Part shown: positions 44,316 through 52,613 of the stretch, piece by piece | How positions within the stretch are numbered: position 1 is the stretch's first letter | How the letters are laid out: every line of letters starts with the position of its first letter | Source of the DNA: Companilactobacillus hulinensis | GTDB lineage: Bacteria; Bacillota; Bacilli; Lactobacillales; Lactobacillaceae | Direction: 5' to 3' | NCBI RefSeq assembly: GCF_003946555.1 | Contig: NZ_RHOO01000017.1 | Span: forward strand, 1-55,548 | Length of the DNA stretch: 55,548 nt | Program-made: the position numbers and the translations under genes | The notes under the pieces: generated by a model | Told to the model about the DNA's origin: nothing | What the model saw: the letters and a program-made list of their open reading frames with translations, nothing else | Database searches by the model: none

Positions 44316-45209
44316 ATGAGTGCATTAAATATATTAATTGGTCTTATGCCAATGATAGGTTGGGGACTTTTCCCAATCTTAACAGGTAAATTTGGCGGCA
44401 AGCCAGTTAATCAAATTCTTGGAGCTACATATGGTACTTTGATTGCCGCGGTTGTTGTAGCTTTAGCTCGTCAAACACCTATGATCGGCGGTAAAGAATT
44501 TCTATTTACGTTCCTATCTGGTGCATGTTGGTCATTAGGACAGATTCTTGTATTCTACGCTTTCTCTGAAATGGGTGTTTCAAGAACTATGCCAATTTCA
44601 ACTGGATTCCAGTTAATTGGGGCATCATTATGGGGCGTTCTAGTATTGGGAGAATGGTCTTCAAGTAGTGCAAAGATGATTGGTTTCTTCTCAATCGTCT
44701 TGATTATCTTCGGTGTTTGGTTAACAACATACAGTGAGAAAAAGACACCTAAGTCAGAAGGCGGTGCCAATGCCGTTAAGGGTATCTTACTTGTATTGTT
44801 CGCTGAAGTTGGTTACTTAGGTTATTCCGCATTTCCACAAGCTATTACCGTTGACGGTTTCCAAGCATTCCTACCACAAGCTTTGGGTATGGCCGTAGTT
44901 GCAACAATCTTTGCTATTGCTACTAAGAGCAATAGAGATACAAAACCATTTGCTACAAAGAGTTCTTATACAAATATTATCAGTGGATTCTTCTTTGCAT
45001 TTGCTGCTCTGACATATTTGATCTCAGCTCGTCCAGATGTTAATGGTTTGGCAACAGGTTTCACACTTTCACAAATGAATGTTATCATTGCCACACTAGG
45101 TGGAGTTTATATTTTACATGAGCATAAAACACATAAAGAAATGATTTCAGTATCAGCTGGACTATTATTAGTTGTTGTTGCTGGTATTATTACAGCCTTT
45201 ATTAAGTAA
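44316..45209 (+). CDS. GRP-type sugar uptake protein (GlcU/RbsU-like)
   Basis: This 297-residue membrane protein has about ten helices in the drug/metabolite-transporter fold. PMIGWGLFPILTGKFGGKPVNQ near the start and STGFQLIGASLWGVLVLGEW in the middle are typical of the glucose/ribose porter (GRP) family. These proteins import glucose or ribose by proton symport. The substrate is not certain. AAAGGGAG precedes the ATG. It is controlled by the promoter, dyad and hairpin just upstream. Confidence 0.88.
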   Translation: MSALNILIGLMPMIGWGLFPILTGKFGGKPVNQILGATYGTLIAAVVVALARQTPMIGGKEFLFTFLSGACWSLGQILVFYAFSEMGVSRTMPISTGFQLIGASLWGVLVLGEWSSSSAKMIGFFSIVLIIFGVWLTTYSEKKTPKSEGGANAVKGILLVLFAEVGYLGYSAFPQAITVDGFQAFLPQALGMAVVATIFAIATKSNRDTKPFATKSSYTNIISGFFFAFAALTYLISARPDVNGLATGFTLSQMNVIIATLGGVYILHEHKTHKEMISVSAGLLLVVVAGIITAFIK

Positions 45210-45228
45210 TAAAATTGAATATTTATAC

Positions 45229-45263
45229 AAAAACATGTCGGATAGTTTTCTGACATGTTTTTT
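45229..45263 (+). terminator. First terminator after the sugar transporter
   Basis: AAACATGTC (45231-45239) and GACATGTTT (45252-45260) pair, followed by TTTT. Confidence 0.85.
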
Positions 45264-45304
45264 ACTATCATCAGAAGACTTCAAAGTTTAAAAGTTGACT
45301 AAAC

Positions 45305-45340
45305 AAAAACACGTCAGATAAATATCTGGCGTGTTTTTCA
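45305..45340 (+). terminator. Second tandem terminator
   Basis: AAACACGTCAGATA (45307-45320) and TATCTGGCGTGTTT (45323-45336) pair with one G-U, followed by TT. It resembles the first hairpin, so the pair may have arisen by duplication. Confidence 0.8.
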
Positions 45341-45558
45341 TATCAGGGAATTGATGGAATTTTTTAGTTGATCTATTATCGTATATTTAATTTTAAAAAT
45401 TGGGAGGGGTATCATATTAATATTCATTAGTGGGAAACCACAATTAATTAAAATGATAATCTAAGGAAATATCTATCAGATAGTTTCTTTCCTATCTGAT
45501 ACCGTAAATATAGTACCTTTTTCAAAATTGTAAAAGATAAAAGGCTTGGAAAATCCAT

Positions 45559-45999
45559 TTAAATTTTCATATTATTTTTAATCATTTTTATATGTGGAGT
45601 GTGGTTGAATAGGAAGGCATTGCCAATACTTTGGAAACCAAACTTCTTATAAAAGCTTTCAACGTAAGTTTGTGCTTCAATGACTATTTCTTGTTGCGGA
45701 TAGATCTGTTCGATGATCTTTAGGACTTCATCAATTAGTTCTGCACCAAGTCCAGTACCACGATGATTCTTATCTGCTACTACACGCCCAAAGGTAATAT
45801 GCCCGTTTTCTTTGAATATACGTGCGTATGCGACAATTTTATCTCCATCATATTTGAAAACGTGGATGGCATCGAGATCATTATCGTCAACTTCTTGATA
45901 TACTCGTTCTTGCTCAACTACGAAAGTTTCAACTCTAAGGTACATCAAATCGAATAGTTCTTTAATCGTTAATTCTGAAAACCTTTTTACATTCCACAT
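45559..45999 (-). CDS. GNAT family acetyltransferase, ElaA-like
   Basis: This 146-residue protein begins WNVKRFSELTIKELFDLMYLRVETFVVEQ and has the acetyl-CoA loop RGTGLGAELI. The first stretch (LRxxVFVVEQ) is the ElaA signature. The substrate is unknown. I choose the ATG at 45999 because GGTGAT precedes it and it overlaps the MarR stop closely; an upstream frame runs into the MarR gene. It lies in an operon with the MarR regulator. Confidence 0.85.
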   Translation of the reverse strand: MWNVKRFSELTIKELFDLMYLRVETFVVEQERVYQEVDDNDLDAIHVFKYDGDKIVAYARIFKENGHITFGRVVADKNHRGTGLGAELIDEVLKIIEQIYPQQEIVIEAQTYVESFYKKFGFQSIGNAFLFNHTPHIKMIKNNMKI

Positions 46000-46000
46000 A

Positions 46001-46435
46001 TTAATCACCATTGTTTTCAAATAAAATATTGTTAATTTTGTTAAATGCTGCATACAGTTCTTCTTGTTGAACTTGATTCAAATTTCCAATCAGATTTTGA
46101 ATTTGAACATCTGAATCTTTGTCTATAAGGACCAGAAGCTTTTTGCCTTTATCAGTCAATGAAATGTTCTTAGAGCGGGCATCAGTGATTGAGGCTGTCT
46201 TTTTTATATAATCTAATTTAGTTAGCTTCTTTAAAACACGGCTCGTATAGCTGGCGTCTAGATTAAGAGTATTGGCCACGTTCATGGGGGTAGTCTCATA
46301 GCGTATAGCCATAAGTATACGTGCCTCAGGAAAGCTGAGGTCGGTGTTGAATACTTGTTTATTCATTAACCCCAGTGTATTTGTGTATTGTCGGTTAAAT
46401 TTACGAATCAAACTTATTTGATTATTGTTTAACAT
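46001..46435 (-). CDS. MarR family transcriptional regulator
   Basis: This 144-residue winged-helix protein contains NVANTLNLDASYTSRVLKKLTKLDYIKK (recognition helix) and the wing SITDARSKNISLTDKGKKLL, with N- and C-terminal dimer helices. It is first in a two-gene operon with the acetyltransferase and probably represses it. An 11-bp inverted repeat overlaps the -35 box upstream, the likely autoregulatory site. Confidence 0.9.
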   Translation of the reverse strand: MLNNNQISLIRKFNRQYTNTLGLMNKQVFNTDLSFPEARILMAIRYETTPMNVANTLNLDASYTSRVLKKLTKLDYIKKTASITDARSKNISLTDKGKKLLVLIDKDSDVQIQNLIGNLNQVQQEELYAAFNKINNILFENNGD

Positions 46436-46493
46436 ATTTGAATTCCTTCTAACATTTAGTGGATAAAAGCCATTATATTCTTGATAATGGACT

Positions 46494-46551
46494 AAGTCCA
46501 GTAAAATTACAAAAAAGTGTTTGTGTTGTGACCATATAAGTTACTGGACTT
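46494..46551 (-). promoter_or_regulatory. Inverted repeat operator region of the MarR operon
   Basis: AAGTCCAGTAA (46494-46504) and TTACTGGACTT (46541-46551) are perfect inverted copies 36 nt apart. On the minus strand the gene-proximal copy overlaps a TGGACT -35 box, 17 nt from TATAAT. The size and position suit MarR binding. Confidence 0.5.
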
Positions 46552-46596
46552 GTGGCATAAACGCACAGCAAAACATAACTTTTTTTGCTTAAAACA

Positions 46597-46640
46597 AATA
46601 GCGTCTGTGATCCAAAATCGGATTACAGACGCTATTTTAC
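46597..46640 (-). terminator. Terminator after the LOG gene
   Basis: AATAGCGTCTGT and ACAGACGCTATT form the stem, extended by ATCC/GGAT, around AAAATC. It ends the minus-strand LOG/recombinase-like transcript and has an A/T tract on both sides. Confidence 0.85.
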
Positions 46641-46683
46641 TTAATATTCGAAAGAAGGAAATCGTTGTCACATTCTATCAAAC

Positions 46684-47250
46684 TTATTTATAATGACGTA
46701 GCTCTGGTGGTGTGTAGCTATCGATAAAATTCTTAATTTCTGGTAACGAATCCGAGAAAAGGACTTTTTTCCGACCGCTAGGTTCTAAAAAGCCGTTTTC
46801 GACCATATTATCGAAAAACTCCATTAAAGAATCATAATAGTGATCAATATTATAAAAGATGCATGGATTGTCGTTGTCACCAATTTTTGCCCATGAGAAT
46901 GCCTCAGAAATCTCTTCTAAGGTACCAGGGCCACCCGGCAGTGCAATACTAGCAATTGAGTTATTTAACATCTCACGCTTCCTAATATCCATAGTTTCGA
47001 CTATATCTAATTTGGATAAGTTGGGGTGTGCTAGCTTGCGGTCATTTAATTGCTTAGTAATGATTCCATGAACGTAACCATTTTGTTCTAGGACAGAATC
47101 CGCAATGACGCCCATTAATCCATAGACACCACCGCCGTACGTTAAACCGTAGTTATTATCAACTATCCATTGGCCAAGCTTTATAGCACTATCTTTAAAA
47201 ATAGGCTTGTTTCCAGCGGCAGCACCGCAGTATACAGCAATATTTTTCAT
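46684..47250 (-). CDS. LOG family protein (nucleoside 5'-monophosphate phosphoribohydrolase type)
   Basis: This 188-residue Rossmann protein has YCGAAAGNK near the start, LTYGGGVYGLMGVIAD and the diagnostic PGGPGTLEE. It was once misnamed lysine decarboxylase; LOG proteins release the base from nucleoside monophosphates such as cytokinin precursors. The bacterial physiological substrate is unclear. Its ATG is adjacent to the stop of the recombinase-like gene, so the two are co-translated. Confidence 0.9.
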   Translation of the reverse strand: MKNIAVYCGAAAGNKPIFKDSAIKLGQWIVDNNYGLTYGGGVYGLMGVIADSVLEQNGYVHGIITKQLNDRKLAHPNLSKLDIVETMDIRKREMLNNSIASIALPGGPGTLEEISEAFSWAKIGDNDNPCIFYNIDHYYDSLMEFFDNMVENGFLEPSGRKKVLFSDSLPEIKNFIDSYTPPELRHYK

Positions 47251-48090
47251 CTAGTCACTTCCATCATTCATAAAATTAACTTCTCGTTTTAAACGACGAT
47301 AATACAATAGTGAGGCAGTTTCAAGTGCATCTAAGGCACGTTCTTGATCTTCAGATAGATTTTTGGTACTCAGAGCCAGTAGGATGAAGGTAGTATAAAG
47401 TTTCTTAGGCGATAGATCCAATTTTGTAGCTTCACTATCTCGTTTGAGATCTCGGTGTAATGCAGGGACAGATAACAGTGGGGAATTAGCTCCTTTATTA
47501 CGGCTTAAGAAGAGATTTTGATTGTTCCAGTGACTGCGAAGGGGAGTGATAAAGGCTTGGTATGATTCCAGAAACTTCTTTTCCAGTGTTGTGAAGTGTA
47601 ATTGATTAAATCTAATGTAGAAGTCTGGTTCAAGTGCTTCCTTATAAGTAAAACCCTTGGATATGATCAAAATGAGTAAACGTGTATAAATACTTAAATC
47701 GGAATTCAGATATTTAGGGATGTTTTGAAACACTTCTACAGGGAAATCGTCTTGTTTTGGCACCTCAACGCTATTAATATTCAAAGTTGGTATTTCTGGC
47801 GTTCTTTTAAGACTGAAGAGATATTTGAAGTATACGTTTAGATTGCTAATGACTTTGTTGATAGTACTTGGGCTAAGCTTCAAATTTTCTAACATAAAAT
47901 TCTTAAAATGCCTGACATCCATTTCATGAACATCTTTAATGTCCTCAGAAATCTTATAATCATTATTGTGCTGAATTGTATAACTGAAAAAATCATTTAG
48001 AGAATTCATATATTCAGTATGGGCACGTGCAGAAATATGACGTGTTTTCAGGTATGCATTGAAACCTGTAAGATATGGTATTTTTGACAT
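47251..48090 (-). CDS. Tyrosine-recombinase-like protein lacking catalytic residues
   Basis: This 279-residue protein keeps a Xer-type N-terminal SAM-like domain (about 5-90; the pattern S-x-S-T-I-N-K-V-I-S-N-L-N-V-Y-F-K-Y-L is typical). The C-terminal half follows the catalytic fold only loosely. Where HxxRH is expected it reads SPKKLY; the arginine and lysine motifs GxRxSE and GKGxK are absent. A YY pair near the C-terminus may be the remains of the nucleophile region. It is probably a DNA-binding or structural relative, not a recombinase. It overlaps no mobile element and is linked to a LOG gene. Confidence 0.65.
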   Translation of the reverse strand: MSKIPYLTGFNAYLKTRHISARAHTEYMNSLNDFFSYTIQHNNDYKISEDIKDVHEMDVRHFKNFMLENLKLSPSTINKVISNLNVYFKYLFSLKRTPEIPTLNINSVEVPKQDDFPVEVFQNIPKYLNSDLSIYTRLLILIISKGFTYKEALEPDFYIRFNQLHFTTLEKKFLESYQAFITPLRSHWNNQNLFLSRNKGANSPLLSVPALHRDLKRDSEATKLDLSPKKLYTTFILLALSTKNLSEDQERALDALETASLLYYRRLKREVNFMNDGSD

Positions 48091-48157
48091 ATGAAACCTC
48101 CTTATTTACTACTTATAATTATACCGTAAACGTTGATACAAACGTATTTATAGGCAC

Positions 48158-48195
48158 AAAAAAATCACTCATTAATTATTTGATGAGTGATTTTA
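48158..48195 (-). terminator. Terminator after the EIIA gene
   Basis: AAAATCACTCAT (48161-48172) and ATGAGTGATTTT (48183-48194) form a 12-bp stem, with TTTTTTTG on the minus strand after it. It overlaps the EIIA stop. Confidence 0.9.
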
Positions 48196-48669
48196 TAGAT
48201 TAACATTGATAACTTTTTGTCCACTTGTTATATGAGCTTCGTCAAACGTACTCATTTGCAAGACATCTGTCATGTTAGTGATTATCAGCATGACCACGGG
48301 ATCCTTTTTTGCTTTAGCGATAGCTTCGAGATCCATAGTTACTAAAGGCTGAGAAGTAGTTATTTTGTTACCTTCGTGAACCATAAGTTCGAAAGGCATG
48401 CCGCTTAATTCTACAGTATCAATACCTAGGTGAAGCATTATCTCTAGACCACTTTTACTTTTAAGCGAAATTGCGTGTTTGGTTGGAAAGACCATACTGA
48501 CAACTCCATCTACTGGTGAAACAATATTTCCGTCGTCTGGTTCAATTGCAAAACCGTCACCCATCATTTTTTTGGCAAAGACTGGATCGTTGACTTTTTC
48601 AAGCTTTATCAAGTTGCCGGTCACGGGTGCGGCGATACTAATTTCTTTTTTTTTGGTAAATAATCCCAT
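48193..48669 (-). CDS. PTS EIIA component, glucose/beta-glucoside type
   Basis: This 158-residue soluble phosphocarrier has the biotin-like EIIA-Glc fold. Phospho-acceptor H80 lies in IMLHLGIDTVEL, and the second active histidine H65 is in KHAISL. SPVDGVV is conserved. It transfers phosphate from HPr to an EIIBC unit that is not in this window. Position 57 nt after a MupG-like gene suggests work in muropeptide sugar or amino-sugar uptake. Confidence 0.92.
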   Translation of the reverse strand: MGLFTKKKEISIAAPVTGNLIKLEKVNDPVFAKKMMGDGFAIEPDDGNIVSPVDGVVSMVFPTKHAISLKSKSGLEIMLHLGIDTVELSGMPFELMVHEGNKITTSQPLVTMDLEAIAKAKKDPVVMLIITNMTDVLQMSTFDEAHITSGQKVINVNL

Positions 48670-48726
48670 GTTATAACCTCACTTTTTTCTGGGAAAGAGT
48701 AGATATTAAGATAGATATGTATTAAT

Positions 48727-49752
48727 TTATCGAGGAATGATCTTAAAGGCAGTTCCTGCATCGATATAGGACAATAGTTTCAGATCACTGGTGATAATTT
48801 CACCTAAGACATTCACACGTTGACTAGCTGGCAGGTGTCGACAGACTATTTGAACTTCTCCTGTGTATGGACCGTAATTAATATTATCCATTGTTACTGA
48901 GCCAAAGACTCGTTCAATATTGTTGGTTGGATCAAAATGGTGGCACTTCATTTTATGACTTTCAGCAAGACGTATTACATCTCTTGAGGGATCTTTTCGA
49001 TTATGGAAGGTCATTTTAAATAGACAGTCGGGTACGCCTATCTTCATATTAGTCATATGTAAAGGGATGACACCATCTACAAAGAAGCTCTTAAAAGACT
49101 TACGTAGTTCAGGCCCCGAGTAAGAGTCACCAATTATTATATTATCAGTCTCAAGTTTTGATAATTCCACGGCCGCAATAAAGGGGCTCAGACTACGATG
49201 ACGTTCTAGTGTTGGTAAACCTTCGTTCAGTGGATCAGAAAATGGTTTGCTTCCAGTGACGAAACCAGATGTTTTCATATGGTGTTTATGTAACCAATGA
49301 TTCTTCTGAGCAAGCCAAGTTAAGTCTAGCCCTGTATTGGGATGTGGGTAGTAGTTATACCATGCATTTAATCCAAACAAATCAACATTTTGCATTTTTA
49401 AGTCATGCAAGTCTTCACTAGTGATCGTACTGGCGTTTATTGCCAGGTTTGAATTATTGATGTGAGAAATTAAACCATTAGTAAGAGCTTCATCATCTAT
49501 CAACAATGTGGCATCGTTTAGAATGTCATTATCGATCAATGCATATGAATGGCAATCTACCTTCATTGTCATATGTAGTTCGAATTCTTTTGACAAATCA
49601 TAGATATAATTGAGATCAGTTAAATGATCTGCTAATTTGGGGATGCAAGTAGTAGTATAAATCTCTGAAAATCCAGAGTCCTTCATGTCCTTAACATATT
49701 CTCGAAAATTATCGCTGGTTGATTGATCCAGATATACAGAGAATCCTAACAT
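48727..49752 (-). CDS. MupG-like 6-phospho-N-acetylmuramidase family (DUF871)
   Basis: This 341-residue protein starts with GFSVYLDQS and has a TIM-barrel followed by a C-terminal cyclophilin-like domain. NAWYNYYPHPNTGLDLTWL, GLPTLERHR and the late YTGEVQIVCRHLP are typical of the DUF871 family. The Staphylococcus MupG member splits MurNAc-6P-GlcNAc during peptidoglycan recycling. GGAGG precedes the ATG. A cre-like site lies just upstream, fitting catabolite control. It shares an operon with the EIIA. Confidence 0.85.
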   Translation of the reverse strand: MLGFSVYLDQSTSDNFREYVKDMKDSGFSEIYTTTCIPKLADHLTDLNYIYDLSKEFELHMTMKVDCHSYALIDNDILNDATLLIDDEALTNGLISHINNSNLAINASTITSEDLHDLKMQNVDLFGLNAWYNYYPHPNTGLDLTWLAQKNHWLHKHHMKTSGFVTGSKPFSDPLNEGLPTLERHRSLSPFIAAVELSKLETDNIIIGDSYSGPELRKSFKSFFVDGVIPLHMTNMKIGVPDCLFKMTFHNRKDPSRDVIRLAESHKMKCHHFDPTNNIERVFGSVTMDNINYGPYTGEVQIVCRHLPASQRVNVLGEIITSDLKLLSYIDAGTAFKIIPR

Positions 49753-49765
49753 GTGTGCCTCCTTT

Positions 49766-49782
49766 AATGAAAACGCTTAACA
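49766..49782 (-). promoter_or_regulatory. cre-like site upstream of the MupG/EIIA operon
   Basis: On the minus strand TGTTAAGCGTTTTCATT keeps the right half of the cre consensus (AAGCGNTTTCA) with about two mismatches on the left. It lies directly before the ribosome binding site, where CcpA would block transcription. Confidence 0.5.
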
Positions 49783-49845
49783 CATACACTATATAATATT
49801 ATTTTTTTGATAATAATTCCATAAAATTTGATAATATATAGGAAA

Positions 49846-50397
49846 TTAAACATTTTCTAGACGAAACTCGTCCGGTGTTTGATTATTTCTTTGCTTAAAG
49901 ACGGTAATAAAATATGTATCACTAGAGAATCCTACTCTTAGTGCGATGCTTTTAACAGAAAGGCCGCTATTTTTTAATAGTTCCTTAGCTTTTGCCAACC
50001 GAATAGTAGTTAAGTATTGTGCTGGAGTATATCCATTCTCACGTTTGAAAACCTTTTGTAGATGGAAAGGACTACCATGACATTCCTCCGCAATCCTATC
50101 TAAGGTAAGCTTACGCTGATAGTTTGTATCTATAAAGTGTGTTATTTCATCGACCCATTCAGTATTTGGGACGTTACCTGTGGGTTGACACCTTTTACAT
50201 GGGCGAAAATTTGCTGCCTGCGCTTCTTTTGCAGTTTTGAAGATCAGTACATTTTCCCTAGCGGGTTTTCTTGAATGACATGATGGTTTGCAAAATATCA
50301 TAGTGGTTTTAACGCCGTAGAAGAACTTATTGTCAGCGGTGGTATCATTATTGATAATAGAATGCCATCGAGTATCTGTTAGAGGATATTTTCTCAT
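49846..50397 (-). CDS. adaA: AdaA: methylphosphotriester sensor and AraC-type regulator
   Basis: This 183-residue protein joins an Ada zinc domain (C36, C40, C67, C70; motif CKPSCHSR...RPCKRC) to an AraC-type double HTH (about 83-180: LTLDRIAEECHGSPFHLQKVFKRENGYTPAQYL). C36 accepts a methyl group from DNA phosphotriesters and thereby activates the regulator. It is divergent from the gene for the AdaB/Ogt methyltransferase, so both probably share the 86-nt control region. Confidence 0.92.
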   Translation of the reverse strand: MRKYPLTDTRWHSIINNDTTADNKFFYGVKTTMIFCKPSCHSRKPARENVLIFKTAKEAQAANFRPCKRCQPTGNVPNTEWVDEITHFIDTNYQRKLTLDRIAEECHGSPFHLQKVFKRENGYTPAQYLTTIRLAKAKELLKNSGLSVKSIALRVGFSSDTYFITVFKQRNNQTPDEFRLENV

Positions 50398-50483
50398 AAG
50401 AAATACACTTTCTAGAATTTAATGACAAGATTTTTAAGTGAATTGTAGCATATACTAGGGATGTAAAAAAGTAGGTGTTGAAA

Positions 50484-50981
50484 ATGACTAAAACAATTTA
50501 TTATGAAATAAAGCAAATACATAATCACAAGTACGTGATTGCAGCAACTGCAAAAGGTTTGGCATTCGTTGGTTCACCAGATAAAGAAATATCGGAAATT
50601 TACTCTTTTTATCAACATTCCAAATTAATTGAGGATGATAAAGTGATTGCTCCTTATTATAGGCAGCTTAAAGAGTTTATGGATCATAAAAGAACTTCTT
50701 TTGAATTAAGTACAGATGTCTCCGGGACAGATTTTCAAGAACAAGTTTGGCACGCTGTTCAAGATGTACCGTATGGAAGCACATCTAATTATAGTGAAAT
50801 TGCGTCTACAATTGGTCGCCCTAAGGCTGTCAGAGCAGTCGGTACAGCGATTGGTCGTAATCCAATATTGATGGTAATACCATGTCATCGAATTCTGACT
50901 AAGGATAATAAGTTGGGTGGGTTCCGTGCAGGATTAGAAATGAAGAAGGAATTGTTGGAATTGGAATCAAGTAATAAATAG
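50484..50981 (+). CDS. Methylated-DNA-[protein]-cysteine S-methyltransferase (AdaB/Ogt)
   Basis: This 165-residue suicide repair enzyme takes methyl groups from O6-methylguanine. The active site is IPCHRIL, with RAVGTAIGRNPI and VPYGSTSNYSEIA before it. I choose the ATG at 50484; AGTAGGTG precedes it, and an upstream GTG at 50475 lies within that site. It is divergent from adaA. The HAD gene follows after 15 nt. Confidence 0.93.
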   Translation: MTKTIYYEIKQIHNHKYVIAATAKGLAFVGSPDKEISEIYSFYQHSKLIEDDKVIAPYYRQLKEFMDHKRTSFELSTDVSGTDFQEQVWHAVQDVPYGSTSNYSEIASTIGRPKAVRAVGTAIGRNPILMVIPCHRILTKDNKLGGFRAGLEMKKELLELESSNK

Positions 50982-50996
50982 AATTGAGGGAGTTAG

Positions 50997-51773
50997 ATGA
51001 ATCAATATAAAATAGCATTCTTTGATATCGATGGGACTCTAGCCGGTCATAAGACATCCGCTAATACAACTATTCTCAGTAGAATACCTGAGAGTGCTAA
51101 GCGTGCTATTAGTGAGTTGAGAGGTTCAGGTATAGAACCAGTTATTGCTACTGGAAGAAATTATGGAATGATCAAAGATATTTTAAAGGATTTAGGTGTT
51201 GACAGTTTCATTGCTAATAACGGTCGCTATGTTGTTTTTGAACACCAAACTATTGCACACGATGTTTTTGATAAGCAGCATTTGAAAGCGGTAGTTGATT
51301 ACTTTTTAGAGCATAATATTGGTTTTTGTTTTGAGACGGTCGAGAAACTTTACATATATGAGAGTTCTAACTTTAAGGGTGACGGATCAATGGGATTTGA
51401 GAGAATACCTGATGGTGTGATACCAAATGATATTATCCAATTAATAGTCATGAATGATGAAGATGTTTCAGAGACTGTGCCTGTACCTGATATCAAAATG
51501 CTTAAAGTTGCAGCAAATGTTTATGATGTGACGATGAATGATTCAAGTAAGGCTATTGGTATTCAAAGAATCTTATCAAGTATGAAGATTGATCCTAGAA
51601 ATACGATAGCTTTTGGAGATGAGGTCAATGATCTTCCTATGTTCAATGAGGTTGGTTTCTCCGTTGCTATGGGGGATGGTAATCCCGATGTATTAAAGGT
51701 AGCGGATTATGTTACTAATGGTGTTTACGAAGATGGTATTTGGAATGCATGCAAGAAATTAGAATTAATTTAA
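50997..51773 (+). CDS. HAD superfamily phosphatase (Cof type)
   Basis: This 258-residue protein has HAD motif I FFDIDGTLAG, motif II IATGRN and motif IV AFGDEVNDLPMF, with the C2 cap of the Cof/YidA class. It hydrolyses sugar phosphates or nucleotide phosphates; the substrate is unknown. It is probably co-transcribed with the methyltransferase, though a functional link is not evident. A terminator follows. Confidence 0.9.
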   Translation: MNQYKIAFFDIDGTLAGHKTSANTTILSRIPESAKRAISELRGSGIEPVIATGRNYGMIKDILKDLGVDSFIANNGRYVVFEHQTIAHDVFDKQHLKAVVDYFLEHNIGFCFETVEKLYIYESSNFKGDGSMGFERIPDGVIPNDIIQLIVMNDEDVSETVPVPDIKMLKVAANVYDVTMNDSSKAIGIQRILSSMKIDPRNTIAFGDEVNDLPMFNEVGFSVAMGDGNPDVLKVADYVTNGVYEDGIWNACKKLELI

Positions 51774-51802
51774 CTTCAACGTATTGAGTTGGAGTTTTTA
51801 TT
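51774..51802 (+). terminator. Terminator after the HAD gene
   Basis: ACTTCAAC and GTTGGAGT pair (one G-U), then TTTTTATTT. Confidence 0.7.
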
Positions 51803-51844
51803 TACAATTTAATTTCCGTGAAGTAAAATTTGTTTAAATAGTTA

Positions 51845-51860
51845 GTGAATGGTCACTCAC
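51845..51860 (+). promoter_or_regulatory. TetR-type operator
   Basis: GTGAATGGTCACTCAC is an imperfect palindrome (TGAATG/CACTCA-type) 37 nt before the TetR gene start, matching the look of AcrR/TetR self-operators. Self-repression is likely. Confidence 0.55.
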
Positions 51861-51896
51861 GTTATTAAAGAAGTTAAATAGAAAGGTTCAGTTAAA

Positions 51897-52547
51897 ATGG
51901 CAGAGGACATAGTTTTTAAAGACTTAAATGATTGGATAGAGAATAGCAAGATGCCTAATGGCAAACGCAAAGTATTATTGGCAGCGATAAAGCTTTTCTC
52001 TAAACAAGGCTATGATGGTACTTCGACGGCTGAGATTGCTACTGAATCAGGGATGAGTCAAGCTACGATTTTTAAATATTTCAAAACTAAAGACATATTA
52101 TTGAAGTCTATTATTACGCCAGTTATTAAAAATCTATTGCCAGAATATGGAAGCAAATTCATTAAGGAAATATCAGAACATAGCAGTACTTTGGAACAAA
52201 TGGTTCACTTTATTGTGAGAGACAGATTCGACTTCTTGGTTAGTAATAAGAATGTTGTTATGATTATAATCTCTGAATTAATGGTCAATTCAGATGTTAA
52301 GGAGTTGGGATTAAAATTCATTACTGAAAAAAAGAATGATTTTGTTAATGTTGTTTGGTCAGCTATGAAGAATACCGGTGAGTTGAGGGATGATATTGAT
52401 CTGCTGTTCGTATTACGTACGATTGCTAGTCAGTTGGTGTTCTATTTTATTCAAACTCAAAAGCTACTAACTGATACTTCGTCGGACCAAATTGACTCTG
52501 AGCTTTCAAAAATTGAACAAGCAATTATTCGTGCAATTTCAAAATAA
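51897..52547 (+). CDS. TetR/AcrR family transcriptional regulator
   Basis: This 216-residue protein has an N-terminal TetR HTH (about 25-70: LAAIKLFSKQGYDGTSTAEIATESGMSQATIFKYFKTK) and an all-helical ligand domain. It is monocistronic. No efflux pump lies beside it, so the target beyond itself is unknown. An operator-like palindrome lies in its promoter. Confidence 0.92.
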   Translation: MAEDIVFKDLNDWIENSKMPNGKRKVLLAAIKLFSKQGYDGTSTAEIATESGMSQATIFKYFKTKDILLKSIITPVIKNLLPEYGSKFIKEISEHSSTLEQMVHFIVRDRFDFLVSNKNVVMIIISELMVNSDVKELGLKFITEKKNDFVNVVWSAMKNTGELRDDIDLLFVLRTIASQLVFYFIQTQKLLTDTSSDQIDSELSKIEQAIIRAISK

Positions 52548-52613
52548 TATTTCTTAGAATGCTGGTCCGTGATATGCTAGTAAATGTACTTTTTAAAATG
52601 AGGAGCATTCAAA

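Larger units (their letters stand above)
45210..45558. other. Intergenic region with tandem terminators
   Basis: No gene is supported in this 349-nt stretch. Two similar hairpins (listed separately) are followed by AT-rich sequence. A GGGAGGGG ribosome-site-like word at about 45402 leads into no credible frame. A perfect TATCAGATAG/CTATCTGATA hairpin near 45475-45502 has no T-run. Confidence 0.5.

Noticed and set aside
45475-45502. Perfect TATCAGATAG hairpin as a terminator
   Set aside because: No T-run follows on either strand and no gene ends nearby; left as a note in the intergenic entry.
25625-48140. Identical 14-mer TAAACGTTGATACA upstream of degV (25625-25638) and of the Xer-like gene (48127-48140)
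   Set aside because: In a 55-kb AT-rich window a few 14-base repeats are expected by chance, and the two copies have opposite orientation to their genes.
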